From Actinospica durhamensis (lineage in GTDB: Bacteria > Actinomycetota > Actinomycetes > Streptomycetales > Catenulisporaceae): a DNA stretch of 50,536 bases. The position numbers were made by a program, and so were the translations under genes. The stretch covers positions 1 through 50,536 of the forward strand of contig NZ_JAGSOG010000031.1 in assembly GCF_018139695.1 (NCBI RefSeq). Reading direction: 5' to 3'. Below the pieces are notes generated by a model. The model was not told the origin of the DNA and searched no databases. It saw only the letters and a program-made list of their open reading frames with translations. Within the stretch, counting starts at the first letter, position 1. Every line of letters starts with the position of its first letter. Positions 34,438 to 44,164 of the stretch are shown here, in pieces.

Positions 34438-34790
34438 CGAAGCCGCCTCCCCATCCGCTCGCTCCCGACCTCCGGGGCGCACGGCTATTGCCAAGTCAAG
34501 CCACAGCAGACAAGCGAAAGCCACCGCATGCTCGTGGGCGAACACGCGATGAACCACCTTGAACATAGACCCTTACAGACCACTGACACTAAGAGCATTT
34601 TGATAACGATCTGATAACCCCACAAGGATCTTTATCAAGGTTCGCACCCAAAATCGGGCATTCCGACACGCCCTCCGCCCCTTCACTCGGCGCGTCGACC
34701 TGTAACGATGACTCGGCACGGTCTAGGCGTCACGTATGAGCGATGCCGGACGCCGCTAATCTCAGATAACGGAACGGAAGCCTTTTCGTC
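34438..34790. promoter_or_regulatory. AT-richer divergent promoter of the toxin locus
   Basis: This 353-bp region separates the RHS toxin (leftward) from the large secreted protein (rightward). Around 34,590-34,640 it is clearly AT-richer and has an inverted repeat TTGATAA (34,600-34,606) and TTATCAA (34,632-34,638), with a further TGATAA at 34,612. These may form promoter or operator elements shared by both genes. I see no small gene in it. Confidence 0.4.
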
Positions 34791-37700
34791 ATGATCTTGT
34801 CACCTATTGGCTTTAAACAAAGATACTTGATACCAACCATGGCTGCTGCGCTGTTCGCCCTCTGCTTGACCGGGGCCAACACCGCGCAGGCCGCGTCCTC
34901 CATCCCATCGAATGCGGCCAAGCCGTCCTCGAAGTCATCGAGTTCCTCGGCCGCCGCCGGCCCCCAGGCCGCGCGGGAGCAGGCGCTCAAGCAGGCGCGC
35001 TCGACCGGCAAGCCGGTGGCCGTCTCCTCGGCCACCACCGCGTTCTCCACCCTGACCGCGGAGCCGAACGGGCAGCTGGTGCTGTCGGACTCGGTCAACC
35101 CGCAGCGCACCGAGGTCGGCGGGACCTGGAAGTCGCTGGACGCGACGCTGGTGCGCAATGCCGACGGCACCTACTCGCCGAAGGTCTCCACCGAGCACCT
35201 GGCGATATCCGGCGGCGGCACCAGCCCCCTGGCCAGCATGGCCGCCGGCACCTACGGGCTCTCGCTCACCCTGCCCTCCTCGATCCCCGCGCTGCCCGCC
35301 CCCACGGTCAGCGGCGCCACCGCGACCTACGCAAACGTGCTGCCCGGGGTGAGCCTGACCGTCACCGCCTCCACCACCGGCGGTTTCTCCGAGGTCTTCG
35401 AGGTCGCCGACGCCCAGGCCGCGGCGAACCCGGCGCTGAGCACTCTGACGTTCGGCACCAAGACCACCGGCGGGATCGTCGTCGCGGCGGACAAGGCGGG
35501 CAACCTCACCGCCCGCACCCCGCGCGGCGTGGCCCTGTTCACCGCGCCGATCCCGCAGATGTGGGACTCGGCGACCTCCAGCGCCGAGTCCGCGACCCCG
35601 GCCACCGACCCGCACACCGGCATCCACCTCGATCGGCGCACCGGCAGCCCGGTCACCTCCAGCGCCGCCGCGCCCGGAGCCGCCGCGCACACCGCGCGCC
35701 TGGGCGTGAGCGCCGGCCACGGCACGCTCACCCTCACCGCCGACAAGTCCCTGCTGACGGGCAAGAACACCGCGTGGCCGGTCTTCATCGACCCCACCTG
35801 GGCCTCGACCGGCGGCGACGTCAACAACTGGACTTACACGTCGAGCGAGTACCCGACGGCGACGCACTTTGACATCGCCACCAGCTCGGACTACCTGCAC
35901 GTCGGATACGTCGACCCCGACTACGACACCGACGGCTACGAGAGCAACGACATCTCCTACTTCCAGTACAACATGGGAGCCCTCTCGTCGCTGCTGTCCG
36001 GCGCCACCGTCAACACCGTGAACTTCTACACCGATGACGTCTGGTCCGACTCCTGCACCAGCGAGCCGATCGACCTCTACTACACCGGCGCGATCAACTC
36101 GAGCACCAGCGCGTCCACCGCGCCGGCCTGGGGCAGCCAGCTTGAGCAGCTGTCCTTCGCCTACGGCGGCACCGGCTGCGCCGCGGCCCAGGACGTCACC
36201 TGGAACTCCCCCGCGCTGACCACCCTCGTGCAGGACCAGGCGAACAACGGCATCAGCAAATCCACCACGCTCACCCTCGCGCTGCGCGCGGACGACGAGA
36301 CCAACCCATTGACCTGGCGCAAGTTCGATCAGTCGACCGCCACGATCTCGATCACCTTCGACCAGCCGCCGAACACGCCGACCGCGGCGGACATGTCCAC
36401 CAGCCCGGCCACCCCGTGCGCCTCGGCCACTACCGACGCGGTGGGTCTGGGCCCGGTGACGCTCTACAGCTACGTCTCGACGAAGATGGGCAGCCAGAAC
36501 CCGCTGCAGTACCAGTTCATCCTGTGGAGCAGCAGGGCCGGCTCGGGCGGCAGCCCGATCTACAGCTTCGGCCCGTCCAGCACCGCGACGACGCCCAACG
36601 ACTCCTTCGCCAGCATCCAGCTCCCGGCGAGCGACTTCACCGGCACCAGCAGCTGGACCGCAGGCTCGTTGACCGAGTTCTTCTGGGCGGTGAAGGTCTC
36701 CGACGGTCTCACCAGCAGTCTCTCGTTTTCTCCCACCTGTGACTTCTACTACGACCCGACCAAGCCCGGCCAGCCCAGTTTCGCCGACACCGCCCAGTGC
36801 GGAGGCGGCACGATCGGCACCGCAGGAACCTCCATCTCCTTCACCCTCGACCCCGACACCAGCAACGGCGAAGCGAAACCCAGCGCGTACCGCTACCAGC
36901 TCAACACCTCCGCCCCCGCCACCGTCCCCGCCAACGGCGACGGCACGGGAACGATCACCCTTATACCGGTACAGAGAGTCAATGTACTCACGGTGACCGA
37001 GGTGTCTACCGGCGGCAACCTCGGAGACACCGCGACCTGCCCGTTCCTCGTGGGCCCTGCAGCCAACGCGGCCGACCGCGACCTCACCGACGACGGCATC
37101 CCCGACCTGCTCACCGCAGGTCAGACCGAGATTAGCAACTCGAACGGGACCACTCCGTACACCTACACCACCGACCCCTCCAGCGCCATCCCAGCCGGCC
37201 TGGACCTGTCCTCCGGCATCCCCGACTCCGCAGGCACCGCCGGCACCGGAGAGGTCCAGTCCAACGCCACCGACATCGGCATCAACGGCACCGGAACCGG
37301 CGTCAACGGCTCCACCCCCGCCGGCTACAACGGCGACGACGTCATCACCGGAGAATTCACCGGCAACGGCTTCCAAGACGTCCTGGCCTACAACCCCTCG
37401 ACCACCGCGGGCTCGATCATCCAGGGCAACGGCAACGGCCTCGCGCTCTCCCCTCAACTGACGGGCTACCAGGCCGGCATCAAGGTAGGCGACCTGGCCG
37501 ATGTCAACGGCGACAGCCCGGCCCAGCTCGTCAACGCCTACGACGCCGCGTCCGCGTCGAACCCGGTGGATGAGACCACCCCGGACCTGCTGGGCCTCAG
37601 CGGCAACTCGACCAACGGCTACTACCTCGAGTACTACCTCACCAGTGGGGCAGGCGTATTCGGGGCCGAGGGCAAGGGCGCCGCGCAACTGAGCAACGAA

Positions 37701-40025
37701 ACCCCCGACGGCGACACCAGCTGGCAGAACTGGGTCATCGCCTCCACCCAGATCGCCGACTCCCCCGACCTTGTGCTGTGGAAGCCGAGCAGCGGCGAAC
37801 TCTGCCTGTGGCAGGACATCCAGGTCACCAACCTCAACATCAACACCGGCCCCCTGGCAGTCGCCCTCGGCGACTCGAACTACGGCACCGCGACGCTGAC
37901 CTACACCGGCTCGGCCACCAACCCCTGCGGCCAGGAACTCTCCTCGAACTTCGACACCAACACCACCATGGCCACGCTCGAGACCGCCGACATCACCGGC
38001 AGCGGCACCCCCGCCGTCTGGACCATCACCCCCGGCGCCACCAACAACGTCAACTGGACGACGTTCTCCAACCTCTCCACCACCGTCGGCGCCGTCGCCA
38101 CCGCGACCACCGGCACCACACCGCAGACCCTGGCCACCACCAGCCACGCCTGGGGACTGAGTGACGAGCAGTCCGGAGTGGCCACCACCGCCGCCGACGC
38201 CTCCGGCGGACTGACCCTCACCAACAACAACGGCGCCACCACCGGCAACGGCGCCAACTGGAGCAGCGGAGACTACAACACCTTCAACCCCGACCTCGAC
38301 CTCACCGCAGCCGACAACGGCGCCCTGACCACAAGCGCGAGCAGCACCAGCGTCATCAACCCCAACAGCTCATGGACCGCCGACATCTGGGCCGAACCCA
38401 CCACCCTCGGCACCGCCGTATGGTCCCAAGGCGGAGCCGACAACCCCCTTGCCGTCCTGTCAACCACGACCGCAGGAGCCTGGGAACTCTCGGTCAACAC
38501 CACAGCCGCGACCAGCACCACCGGAAACACCTTCACCGTGATCACCGGCGGGACCGTCGATCTGAGCGAATGGACCGAGGTCACCGCGACCTACAACGCC
38601 GACACCAACATCCTCTCGCTCTACGCCGACGGCACCGAGATCGCCGTCGTCAGCGACGCCACCGTCGCGACCGTCACCACCGGCCCGTTCATCCTCGGAG
38701 CACAGCAGTCCTCGAACACCGCGTACTCCGCCGCCTCCCTCGCCCACAACTACAACGGGCAACTCGCCGACCTACGCATCTGGAACGGCGTCGTCCCCCC
38801 CACCACCGCCGCCGCCCTCGGCAGCTCCTTCGTTCCGCTCACCCCGGGACGCATCATGGACACCCGCGAGAACGGCACCACCGGCAACCCCAGGGCCGGC
38901 GCGGCCCTCGGACCGGTGACCTCCGACTCCACCACCGTGGTACCCGTCGAAGGCGCCACCGTCGCCGGAACCACCCTGCCCTCGACCAACATCACCGCAG
39001 CCGCCGTCTCCATCACCGTCCTCAGCGAGACCGCGAACGGCTACCTCACCGCCTACCCCGACGGATCCCCGACACCCATCACCTCAACACTCAACTACCT
39101 CACCTCGGCGACCGGAACCAACTCCGCCATCGTCCCCCTCGGCACCGACGGCGACTTCGACATCTACAACAGCTCCACCGGCACCGCCCAACTCATCGTG
39201 GATGTCACCGGCTACTTCACCACCGGCACAGGCGCAAACAACACCAGCACCTACACGCCGTTGACGGACCCGTCCCGCGCACTCGACACCCGCAGCGGCC
39301 TCGGCACGAGCGAAGCACCCATCGCCAGCGACGCCGGCATCACACTCACCGTCGCGGGCAACACCACCGCGGACATCCCCGCCGACGGCACCAACACCGT
39401 CACCGCCGTCGCCATCAACCTCACCGCGATCAACAGCACGGGCAGCGGAGAACTCATCGCCTACCCCGACGCAACCAACAGCCTCACCAACCCGACGGAA
39501 TCCACCGCGCTCACCTACGCCAGCGGCCAGAACATCGCCGCCGCCCTGATCGTGCCCGTCGGCGCCAACGGAAAGATCGACATCTACAACTCGGGCGGCG
39601 CCTCAGTCAACGTCGTCGGCGACATCTCCGGCTACTACACCACCTCCACCACCGGACAGAAGTTCCACGCCCTCTCCTCCACCCGACTCCTCGACACCCG
39701 CGCCTACAACCCCTCCACCGGCACCAAGGCGCCGATCCCGGCCAACACCACCATCACCATGCCCACCCCCGCCGCCATCAACGCCACCAACCCGACCCTC
39801 GACCTCAACATCACCGTCACCGGAGGCACCGCCGCCGGCGACCTGAACGTGTACCCCGACGGCCAGTCCATTCCCACCGCCAGCGCCATCAACTGGGCCA
39901 CCGGCCAGACCGCCGCCAACCTCAACATCGCCGCAGCCAGCAACGGCAACAAGATCGACATCCACAACGCCTCCAGCGGAACCATCGAAGTCATCGTCGA
40001 CGTCGACGGCTACTTCGTGAACTGA
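34791..40025 (+). CDS. Large secreted protein with LamG-like and repeat domains
   Basis: This 1,744-residue protein starts at ATG 34791; GGAAG lies about 10 bases upstream. A signal peptide ends near residue 35 (MAAALFALCLTGANTAQAAS). A Ser/Ala-rich linker, a DNRLRE-like beta region (PVFIDPTWASTGGDVNNWTY) and an FG-GAP/VCBS-like region (DRDLTDDGIPDLLTAGQTEI) follow. Then comes a LamG-like concanavalin domain at about 1185-1355 (SSWTADIWAEPTTLGTAVWS, LSLYADGTEIAVV). Three C-terminal repeats of about 130 residues each start near L-x-DTR and end VDVTGYF, GDISGYY or VDVDGYF. Such proteins commonly sit beside secreted actinobacterial RHS toxins. An adhesion or delivery role is inferred from context only. 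Confidence 0.75.
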   Translation: MILSPIGFKQRYLIPTMAAALFALCLTGANTAQAASSIPSNAAKPSSKSSSSSAAAGPQAAREQALKQARSTGKPVAVSSATTAFSTLTAEPNGQLVLSDSVNPQRTEVGGTWKSLDATLVRNADGTYSPKVSTEHLAISGGGTSPLASMAAGTYGLSLTLPSSIPALPAPTVSGATATYANVLPGVSLTVTASTTGGFSEVFEVADAQAAANPALSTLTFGTKTTGGIVVAADKAGNLTARTPRGVALFTAPIPQMWDSATSSAESATPATDPHTGIHLDRRTGSPVTSSAAAPGAAAHTARLGVSAGHGTLTLTADKSLLTGKNTAWPVFIDPTWASTGGDVNNWTYTSSEYPTATHFDIATSSDYLHVGYVDPDYDTDGYESNDISYFQYNMGALSSLLSGATVNTVNFYTDDVWSDSCTSEPIDLYYTGAINSSTSASTAPAWGSQLEQLSFAYGGTGCAAAQDVTWNSPALTTLVQDQANNGISKSTTLTLALRADDETNPLTWRKFDQSTATISITFDQPPNTPTAADMSTSPATPCASATTDAVGLGPVTLYSYVSTKMGSQNPLQYQFILWSSRAGSGGSPIYSFGPSSTATTPNDSFASIQLPASDFTGTSSWTAGSLTEFFWAVKVSDGLTSSLSFSPTCDFYYDPTKPGQPSFADTAQCGGGTIGTAGTSISFTLDPDTSNGEAKPSAYRYQLNTSAPATVPANGDGTGTITLIPVQRVNVLTVTEVSTGGNLGDTATCPFLVGPAANAADRDLTDDGIPDLLTAGQTEISNSNGTTPYTYTTDPSSAIPAGLDLSSGIPDSAGTAGTGEVQSNATDIGINGTGTGVNGSTPAGYNGDDVITGEFTGNGFQDVLAYNPSTTAGSIIQGNGNGLALSPQLTGYQAGIKVGDLADVNGDSPAQLVNAYDAASASNPVDETTPDLLGLSGNSTNGYYLEYYLTSGAGVFGAEGKGAAQLSNETPDGDTSWQNWVIASTQIADSPDLVLWKPSSGELCLWQDIQVTNLNINTGPLAVALGDSNYGTATLTYTGSATNPCGQELSSNFDTNTTMATLETADITGSGTPAVWTITPGATNNVNWTTFSNLSTTVGAVATATTGTTPQTLATTSHAWGLSDEQSGVATTAADASGGLTLTNNNGATTGNGANWSSGDYNTFNPDLDLTAADNGALTTSASSTSVINPNSSWTADIWAEPTTLGTAVWSQGGADNPLAVLSTTTAGAWELSVNTTAATSTTGNTFTVITGGTVDLSEWTEVTATYNADTNILSLYADGTEIAVVSDATVATVTTGPFILGAQQSSNTAYSAASLAHNYNGQLADLRIWNGVVPPTTAAALGSSFVPLTPGRIMDTRENGTTGNPRAGAALGPVTSDSTTVVPVEGATVAGTTLPSTNITAAAVSITVLSETANGYLTAYPDGSPTPITSTLNYLTSATGTNSAIVPLGTDGDFDIYNSSTGTAQLIVDVTGYFTTGTGANNTSTYTPLTDPSRALDTRSGLGTSEAPIASDAGITLTVAGNTTADIPADGTNTVTAVAINLTAINSTGSGELIAYPDATNSLTNPTESTALTYASGQNIAAALIVPVGANGKIDIYNSGGASVNVVGDISGYYTTSTTGQKFHALSSTRLLDTRAYNPSTGTKAPIPANTTITMPTPAAINATNPTLDLNITVTGGTAAGDLNVYPDGQSIPTASAINWATGQTAANLNIAAASNGNKIDIHNASSGTIEVIVDVDGYFVN

Positions 40026-40043
40026 CCCCCAGCACACAACGCC

Positions 40044-40078
40044 AAGTGGGGTCGCGCAAACCATGCGCGACCCCACTT
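40044..40078. terminator. Perfect hairpin terminator after the secreted protein
   Basis: A perfect 15-bp stem (AAGTGGGGTCGCGCA at 40,044-40,058 with TGCGCGACCCCACTT at 40,064-40,078) with a 5-nt loop begins 18 bases after the stop at 40,025. It ends the 5.2-kb gene. Confidence 0.85.
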
Positions 40079-40556
40079 AGCAAACCCTTGAGTTACCGGT
40101 CAGGGTCGCCCCGGCCAACTTGGACCCGCACCACAACACACCGCCTGAACCTGAACTGAACCGCAGATGCAGTTCGAAACCGCCCACACCGCAGGTTCGC
40201 TGACCGCGGACGAGCTCGAACGCCTGGCCAAGGACGCCTCCCGACGCCGAAGCCGACGCCCCGAGCGTGCGAAGACCCCGGTGCCCACCGGGCCGGAGAC
40301 CGCACAACTGCCCGGACAGCGGCCCACGCCCACCACCAAACGGGTACGCCCATCCGGGCGAACCCTGCCACAACGAGAAAACAGCAGATCAACGGGCTAG
40401 ATCGCACGGAGAACTCTAGGCAAGCTCAGCATAAGCCAGGAGTGTGTTCTGAACCGTGTCGACTCCACATCGCTTCGGCGGCTGGATTCACCGACACGAT
40501 CGATACCAGCGCCGCGGCGATAATGACCACGGTTCTTCGCTGGAGGCTGCCGCGGT
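40079..40556. other. Gene-poor stretch; one doubtful short frame
   Basis: Between the terminator and the lipoprotein gene I can support no confident gene. A rightward frame at 40,167-40,400 (MQFETAHTAGSLTADELERL then arginine-rich, proline-rich sequence) has no clear ribosome site and low-complexity content. It may be a decayed coding remnant. No tRNA, CRISPR or clear repeat is visible. Confidence 0.4.
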
Positions 40557-41129
40557 TCACAGCGAACACGAGCCGTCCGCGCCTGTCGCGGCACTCGTCA
40601 CCATCCAGGCGCCGTTCATCAGCGTCACAGTCGAGGTGCTCGCGCTCAGCCCCGTTTGGACCGCTCCGTACTGCTTGCCGGTGGCCACGTAGTACTGGAT
40701 GAAATGGCGAAAGTCGATGCAGTCGGTGACCGTGACGGTCGGCGGGTCGCCGTTCAGATTCTGCGCACTCACGCGTGGGTGCAGAATCGGCATGCCGCGC
40801 GAGGCGACGCCGTGTGCCTCCTCGACGTAGTCATCCTCGGAGATCGTCATAAGTAGGTCCCCAGCGATATGCCGCTCGAGTCGGGAGTCGCGGTAGTTAC
40901 CGCCGTCCTCGACGGCGGCCGCATCGGCCCACGCCGCTACGTAGGCCGCGAGGGCGGCCTGGGCCTGTGGCCCGAGCGTGCTGCTCGGCGACGCTGAGGG
41001 CACCGCCGAAGATGTCGAAGTCGACTTGCTCGCTGCTGCAGGGCTTGCTGGCGAGCCGCTGCACGCAGCCAGAGCGCCGATCAGAGCTGCCCCGAGCATG
41101 ACAGTGTGCTGCAGTCTCCGCATCCGCAT
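40557..41129 (-). CDS. Putative lipoprotein
   Basis: The protein has about 190 residues if it starts at ATG 41129 (another ATG lies at 41,123). A lipoprotein signal is clear: basic MRMRRLQ, then MLGAALIGALAAC, with the lipidated cysteine at residue 23, followed by a Ser/Ala/Pro-rich linker. The folded part resembles an NTF2-like or small secreted-protein fold: AALAAYVAAWADAAAVEDGG, SRLERHIAGDLLMTI and TVTVTDCIDFRHFIQYYVAT. Such lipoproteins of unknown role are frequent in actinobacterial genomes and integrative elements. It is leftward and monocistronic. Confidence 0.75.
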   Translation of the reverse strand: MRMRRLQHTVMLGAALIGALAACSGSPASPAAASKSTSTSSAVPSASPSSTLGPQAQAALAAYVAAWADAAAVEDGGNYRDSRLERHIAGDLLMTISEDDYVEEAHGVASRGMPILHPRVSAQNLNGDPPTVTVTDCIDFRHFIQYYVATGKQYGAVQTGLSASTSTVTLMNGAWMVTSAATGADGSCSL

Positions 41130-41319
41130 CGTCCCGACGTCTCGTGTGCATGCGAGACGGCACGCCTCGCCCACCAGCTTCGTAAATTAGCCGGGAAGTA
41201 GCGAGAAAAAGGCTGATTCAGCTTGAGACCGGCAGGACTCTACCCAATCTAGTGAGTGGTCTGCTCAGCGCCGCGCGATCCGGAGACCGTGTTCCTCCCG
41301 GAGGACATGCCCTGACCGC

Positions 41320-42576
41320 TCAGGACAAGAGCAGGATGCAGTTCCAGCGACTGGCTGGCGTGGCAGACGAGGGTAGGCCGGCGTGGTCGGCGAGGGCGAG
41401 GGCGGCGCCAGCGGCTCCGGTGAGGAGGCCGGGATCGTCTTCGAGAGCGCCGCGTTCGCTGTGCTGGACCAGATATCGGTGGCGTGGATTAGCAACCGTT
41501 TCGATCCTTCTCGCGGCGAGTTCGGCGAGGCCTGGATGGTCGTCGGAGGCTGCGAGGATCCCGGCGTAACCGTGACAGAGGGTGGGCCCTTCAACATCCC
41601 AGGTCGGAGAGCCCCGCGCCGCGAGGCTTCGCATCGCTTGATGGGCTGTGACCTGGTATTTATCCTCGCTGGTGGCGCGCGCGGCCTGAGCGAGGGCCAC
41701 TGCAATGCCGGGGATGCCGTAGCACCAGGCGTCATGCCGTCCGCGGACGGGAGCCGCCTTGCCGCACTCGAGCTCGTAACCCGTGATGCGCGGTGGCCAC
41801 ATTTCGGTGGCGGGATCACGCCAGCGCAGGAGCCAGTCGGCAGCTGCGCGTATCCCCTTTTCTTGGCCAGGAACGTCGTGTCCGGCGATTCGGGCGACGG
41901 CGAGGAGTGCAAGTGGTCCGGCGATGCCGTGCGCGGTCCCGGTGGCTGCCGCGCCACTCGGGTGCACCTGTGCGGCTGATGGGTGGGCGTCGGGTGGTAG
42001 CCACCAGCCTGGCCTGCTCTCGCTCCCGCTGTTGATCATCGCGGTGAGGGTTTGGAGCGCAGCTTCGAGTCCGATCGTGACGTGCTCGTGCCCTTGGTCT
42101 ACTGCGGCCATGAGGACTCTGCCGATGCCGGCGAGGCCGCAGATCACGTCATAAGCGGCCCACGAGGTGGGTGGTTCGCACGACCGAAGTCGGTCATGTT
42201 GTTGCTCGGCAATGGCAATGGCGTGAGCTGAGAGCCAGCGTGCGGCTGCGGCGCATTGATCGTGGAGCCGCTGTGCGTCTGGCAGGTAGGACGCTCCGAT
42301 GATCAAGGAGGCGGCCACGGAGCCAAGCCCTGTGAAGATTCCGCTTCCCGTGCTTCCACGTTGGCGGATATGGATAGCGAGCCGGTTCCAGTGTTCGACG
42401 GCGGCTGTGGCGAAGCAATCGTCGACGGCGGAGAGTCGTGCATGCAGTAGGGCGGTCCCGGACAGACCTGACAGCGATTCGCGGGCGGTTTGGCTGAGGC
42501 CGCGGGCGACTACATCAACATCCAGCAGCCTCTCAGCGATGGCGAGAGCCAGCTTCGCGCTGACGGCGGCAGTCAT
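41320..42576 (-). CDS. lanC: LanC-type lanthipeptide cyclase, orphan
   Basis: This 418-residue protein has the LanC alpha/alpha-barrel signatures: GTAHGIAGPLAL (His216), AWCYGIPGIAVAL (Cys285) and PTLCHGYAGIL (Cys334, His335). Those cysteines and His335 bind the catalytic zinc. LanC adds cysteine thiols to dehydrated serine or threonine to form lanthionine rings. The start overlaps the stop of the dehydratase fragment by 4 bp, so both were once one operon. No precursor peptide, intact LanB dehydratase, protease or transporter gene is visible nearby. The enzyme seems intact but stranded by the IS insertion and loss of its partners. Confidence 0.85.
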   Translation of the reverse strand: MTAAVSAKLALAIAERLLDVDVVARGLSQTARESLSGLSGTALLHARLSAVDDCFATAAVEHWNRLAIHIRQRGSTGSGIFTGLGSVAASLIIGASYLPDAQRLHDQCAAAARWLSAHAIAIAEQQHDRLRSCEPPTSWAAYDVICGLAGIGRVLMAAVDQGHEHVTIGLEAALQTLTAMINSGSESRPGWWLPPDAHPSAAQVHPSGAAATGTAHGIAGPLALLAVARIAGHDVPGQEKGIRAAADWLLRWRDPATEMWPPRITGYELECGKAAPVRGRHDAWCYGIPGIAVALAQAARATSEDKYQVTAHQAMRSLAARGSPTWDVEGPTLCHGYAGILAASDDHPGLAELAARRIETVANPRHRYLVQHSERGALEDDPGLLTGAAGAALALADHAGLPSSATPASRWNCILLLS

Positions 42577-42908
42577 GAGGTACGAGCGATGAGGTCGGCG
42601 GCCAGAGCGCGCATGAGCGGCTCATCGTCACCCGAGGGCAGAACCCGGTTGGCGTGCATGTGGATCAGAGAGGATGCGCAGGAGGTGCGCAGGTGTGCCG
42701 GTACGGCGTTGCGGTAGACGCTGAGCTGATCGCGCAGGGCGGCGAACAGTTCCTCGCCGCCTGGCCTCAGAGCCTCCATGGCAGCGTCGGCGGTGCGAAC
42801 GCGGGGCCGAAGGCGGTTCATCGTCTGCCGGGCAGAGCGCTGAAGCTGCCGCCCGGCGAGTGCGGACAGGTCGCGCTCTGCGACGGTACGGACAATCATG
42901 GCTGCGAC
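42573..42908 (-). pseudogene. C-terminal end of a LanB/SpaB-type dehydratase domain
   Basis: The residual frame (about 108 residues from an internal ATG at 42899) includes RQTMNRLRPRVRTADAAMEA, LRDQLSVYRNAVPAHLRTSC and ASSLIHMHANRVL. The last part matches the extreme C-terminus of SpaB_C / thiopeptide-type bacteriocin biosynthesis proteins, which remove glutamate from modified serine or threonine residues. Full domains are about 250-300 residues; everything upstream is lost at the left end of the IS at 42,909. It ends in an ATGA overlap with lanC. Confidence 0.7.
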
Positions 42909-44108
42909 CTGTCCTTGCCGAAAACCTCGTCCCCGCAGGTCAGCTGCCGATCGAGGTTGCGTCCGGTTCGGCGTTTCCGCGATGATCGTCTCTCGTGTGT
43001 CTACGCTTCGTGTTCCTCCTCGCCCTGCGGATACCGGCGTGGCTGCGGCTCTCGCGCCGCCCCTCGGCCTGGAAAGACGCGGAAATCCTGCTACTGCGCC
43101 ACCAGGTCACAGTCCTGCAACGCCAGAGCACGGCTCGACCGAGGCTCACCTGGGCCGATCGCGCCCTGATCGCGACGCTGCTGGCCGTGATACCCCGGCG
43201 CCGCCACGGCGCCCTGCACCTGCCCGTAACCCCCGCGACGATCCTGCGCTGGCACCGCGACCTTGTCAGACGCCGGTGGGCGGCGAAGTCCAGGCACAAA
43301 CAGCCGGGACGGCCCCGCAAGCACCCACAGATCACCCGGCTCGTGCTGCGCATGGCCCGCGAGAACCCCTGGGGCTACCGGCGGATCACCGGGGAACTGG
43401 CCGGACTGGGCATCACCGTCGCGCCCTCCACCGTCTGGGAGATCCTCAAGAAACACGGCATCGATCCCGCGCCGCAGCGAAGCGGCCCGAGTTGGGCGCA
43501 GTTCCTGCGCTCCCAGGCCGAGGCGATCATCGCCTGCGACTTCTTCACCGTTGACCTGCTCGACGGCACCAAGGCGTACGTCCTGGCGGTGATCGAGCAC
43601 GCGACCCGGCGCATCCACATCCTCGGCGCCACTGCGCATCCGACCGCGGAGTGGGTCACCCAGCAGGCACGCAATATGCTGATGGACCTCGAAGAGGGCC
43701 CCGGAAGGGTCAAATTCCTGATCCGCGACCGCGACATCCTCTACCCGCCCGGCTTCGACCAAACCCTTGCCGACGCAGGCATCACAACCGTGCACAGCGC
43801 CGTGCGGGCACCGCGCATGAACTCGATCACGGAACGCTGGATCGGAGGCTGCCGCCGCGAACTACTCGACCGCACCCTCGTATGGAACCTGCCGCACCTG
43901 CGCCGCATCCTGCGCGACTACGAAGCCCACCACAACCGCCACCGCCCGCACATGGCACTGGCCAGCGCCGCCCCGGACCGGCCGCTCCCGCCCGAAGTCG
44001 CCGACCTCCAGGCATTCCGGGCGCGACGACACGACCGCGCCGGCGGCATCATCCACGAATACCGACAAGCCGCCTGACCTGCACGGACGAGGTTTTCGGC
44101 AAGGACAG
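42909..44108 (+). mobile_element. Complete 1,200-bp IS481-like element
   Basis: Terminal inverted repeats of 35 bp match at 33 positions: left CTGTCCTTGCCGAAAACCTC then GTCC at 42,909-42,932 and on to CAGGTCAG at 42,943; right 44,074-44,108. One full-length transposase gene lies between them. No clear target duplication is seen. It sits between the lan remnant and the conjugative module and truncates genes on both sides. Confidence 0.85.
42995..44077 (+). CDS. Integrase-core (rve) transposase of the 1.2-kb IS
   Basis: The 360-residue protein starts at GTG 42995. A helical HTH region comes first (WKDAEILLLRHQVTVLQRQS, GRPRKHPQITRLVLRMAREN, WGYRRITGELAGLGI), then the DDE core. The core has ACDFFTVDLLDG with the first Asp, FLIRDRDILYPP with the second, and MNSITERWIGGCRRELLDR with the Glu. 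All three catalytic residues are present and the frame is unbroken, so the enzyme is probably active. The C-terminus HEYRQAA overlaps the right inverted repeat. A related tail remains at 26,726. I place it with IS481/IS3-like rve transposases; exact subgroup uncertain. Confidence 0.88.
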   Translation: MCLRFVFLLALRIPAWLRLSRRPSAWKDAEILLLRHQVTVLQRQSTARPRLTWADRALIATLLAVIPRRRHGALHLPVTPATILRWHRDLVRRRWAAKSRHKQPGRPRKHPQITRLVLRMARENPWGYRRITGELAGLGITVAPSTVWEILKKHGIDPAPQRSGPSWAQFLRSQAEAIIACDFFTVDLLDGTKAYVLAVIEHATRRIHILGATAHPTAEWVTQQARNMLMDLEEGPGRVKFLIRDRDILYPPGFDQTLADAGITTVHSAVRAPRMNSITERWIGGCRRELLDRTLVWNLPHLRRILRDYEAHHNRHRPHMALASAAPDRPLPPEVADLQAFRARRHDRAGGIIHEYRQAA

Positions 44109-44153
44109 TCGTACCAGCGCTCGAACAAGCTCCTCGGCTTCCCGGGCGGTCAC
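44109..44153 (-). pseudogene. Truncated start of a conjugative-module gene
   Basis: GTG 44153, twelve bases past the stop of the next gene upstream, opens a frame TAREAEELVRALVR that runs into the IS at 44,108. It looks like the first 15 codons of the next gene of the leftward operon, the rest being lost. It does not match the dehydratase remnant on the far side of the IS. Confidence 0.4.
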
Positions 44154-44164
44154 GTGCGGACGGT

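Noticed and set aside
34590..34640. CRISPR-like repeats in the AT-richer toxin promoter
   Set aside because: Only two or three short TTGATAA/TTATCAA elements occur, without regular spacing or spacers.
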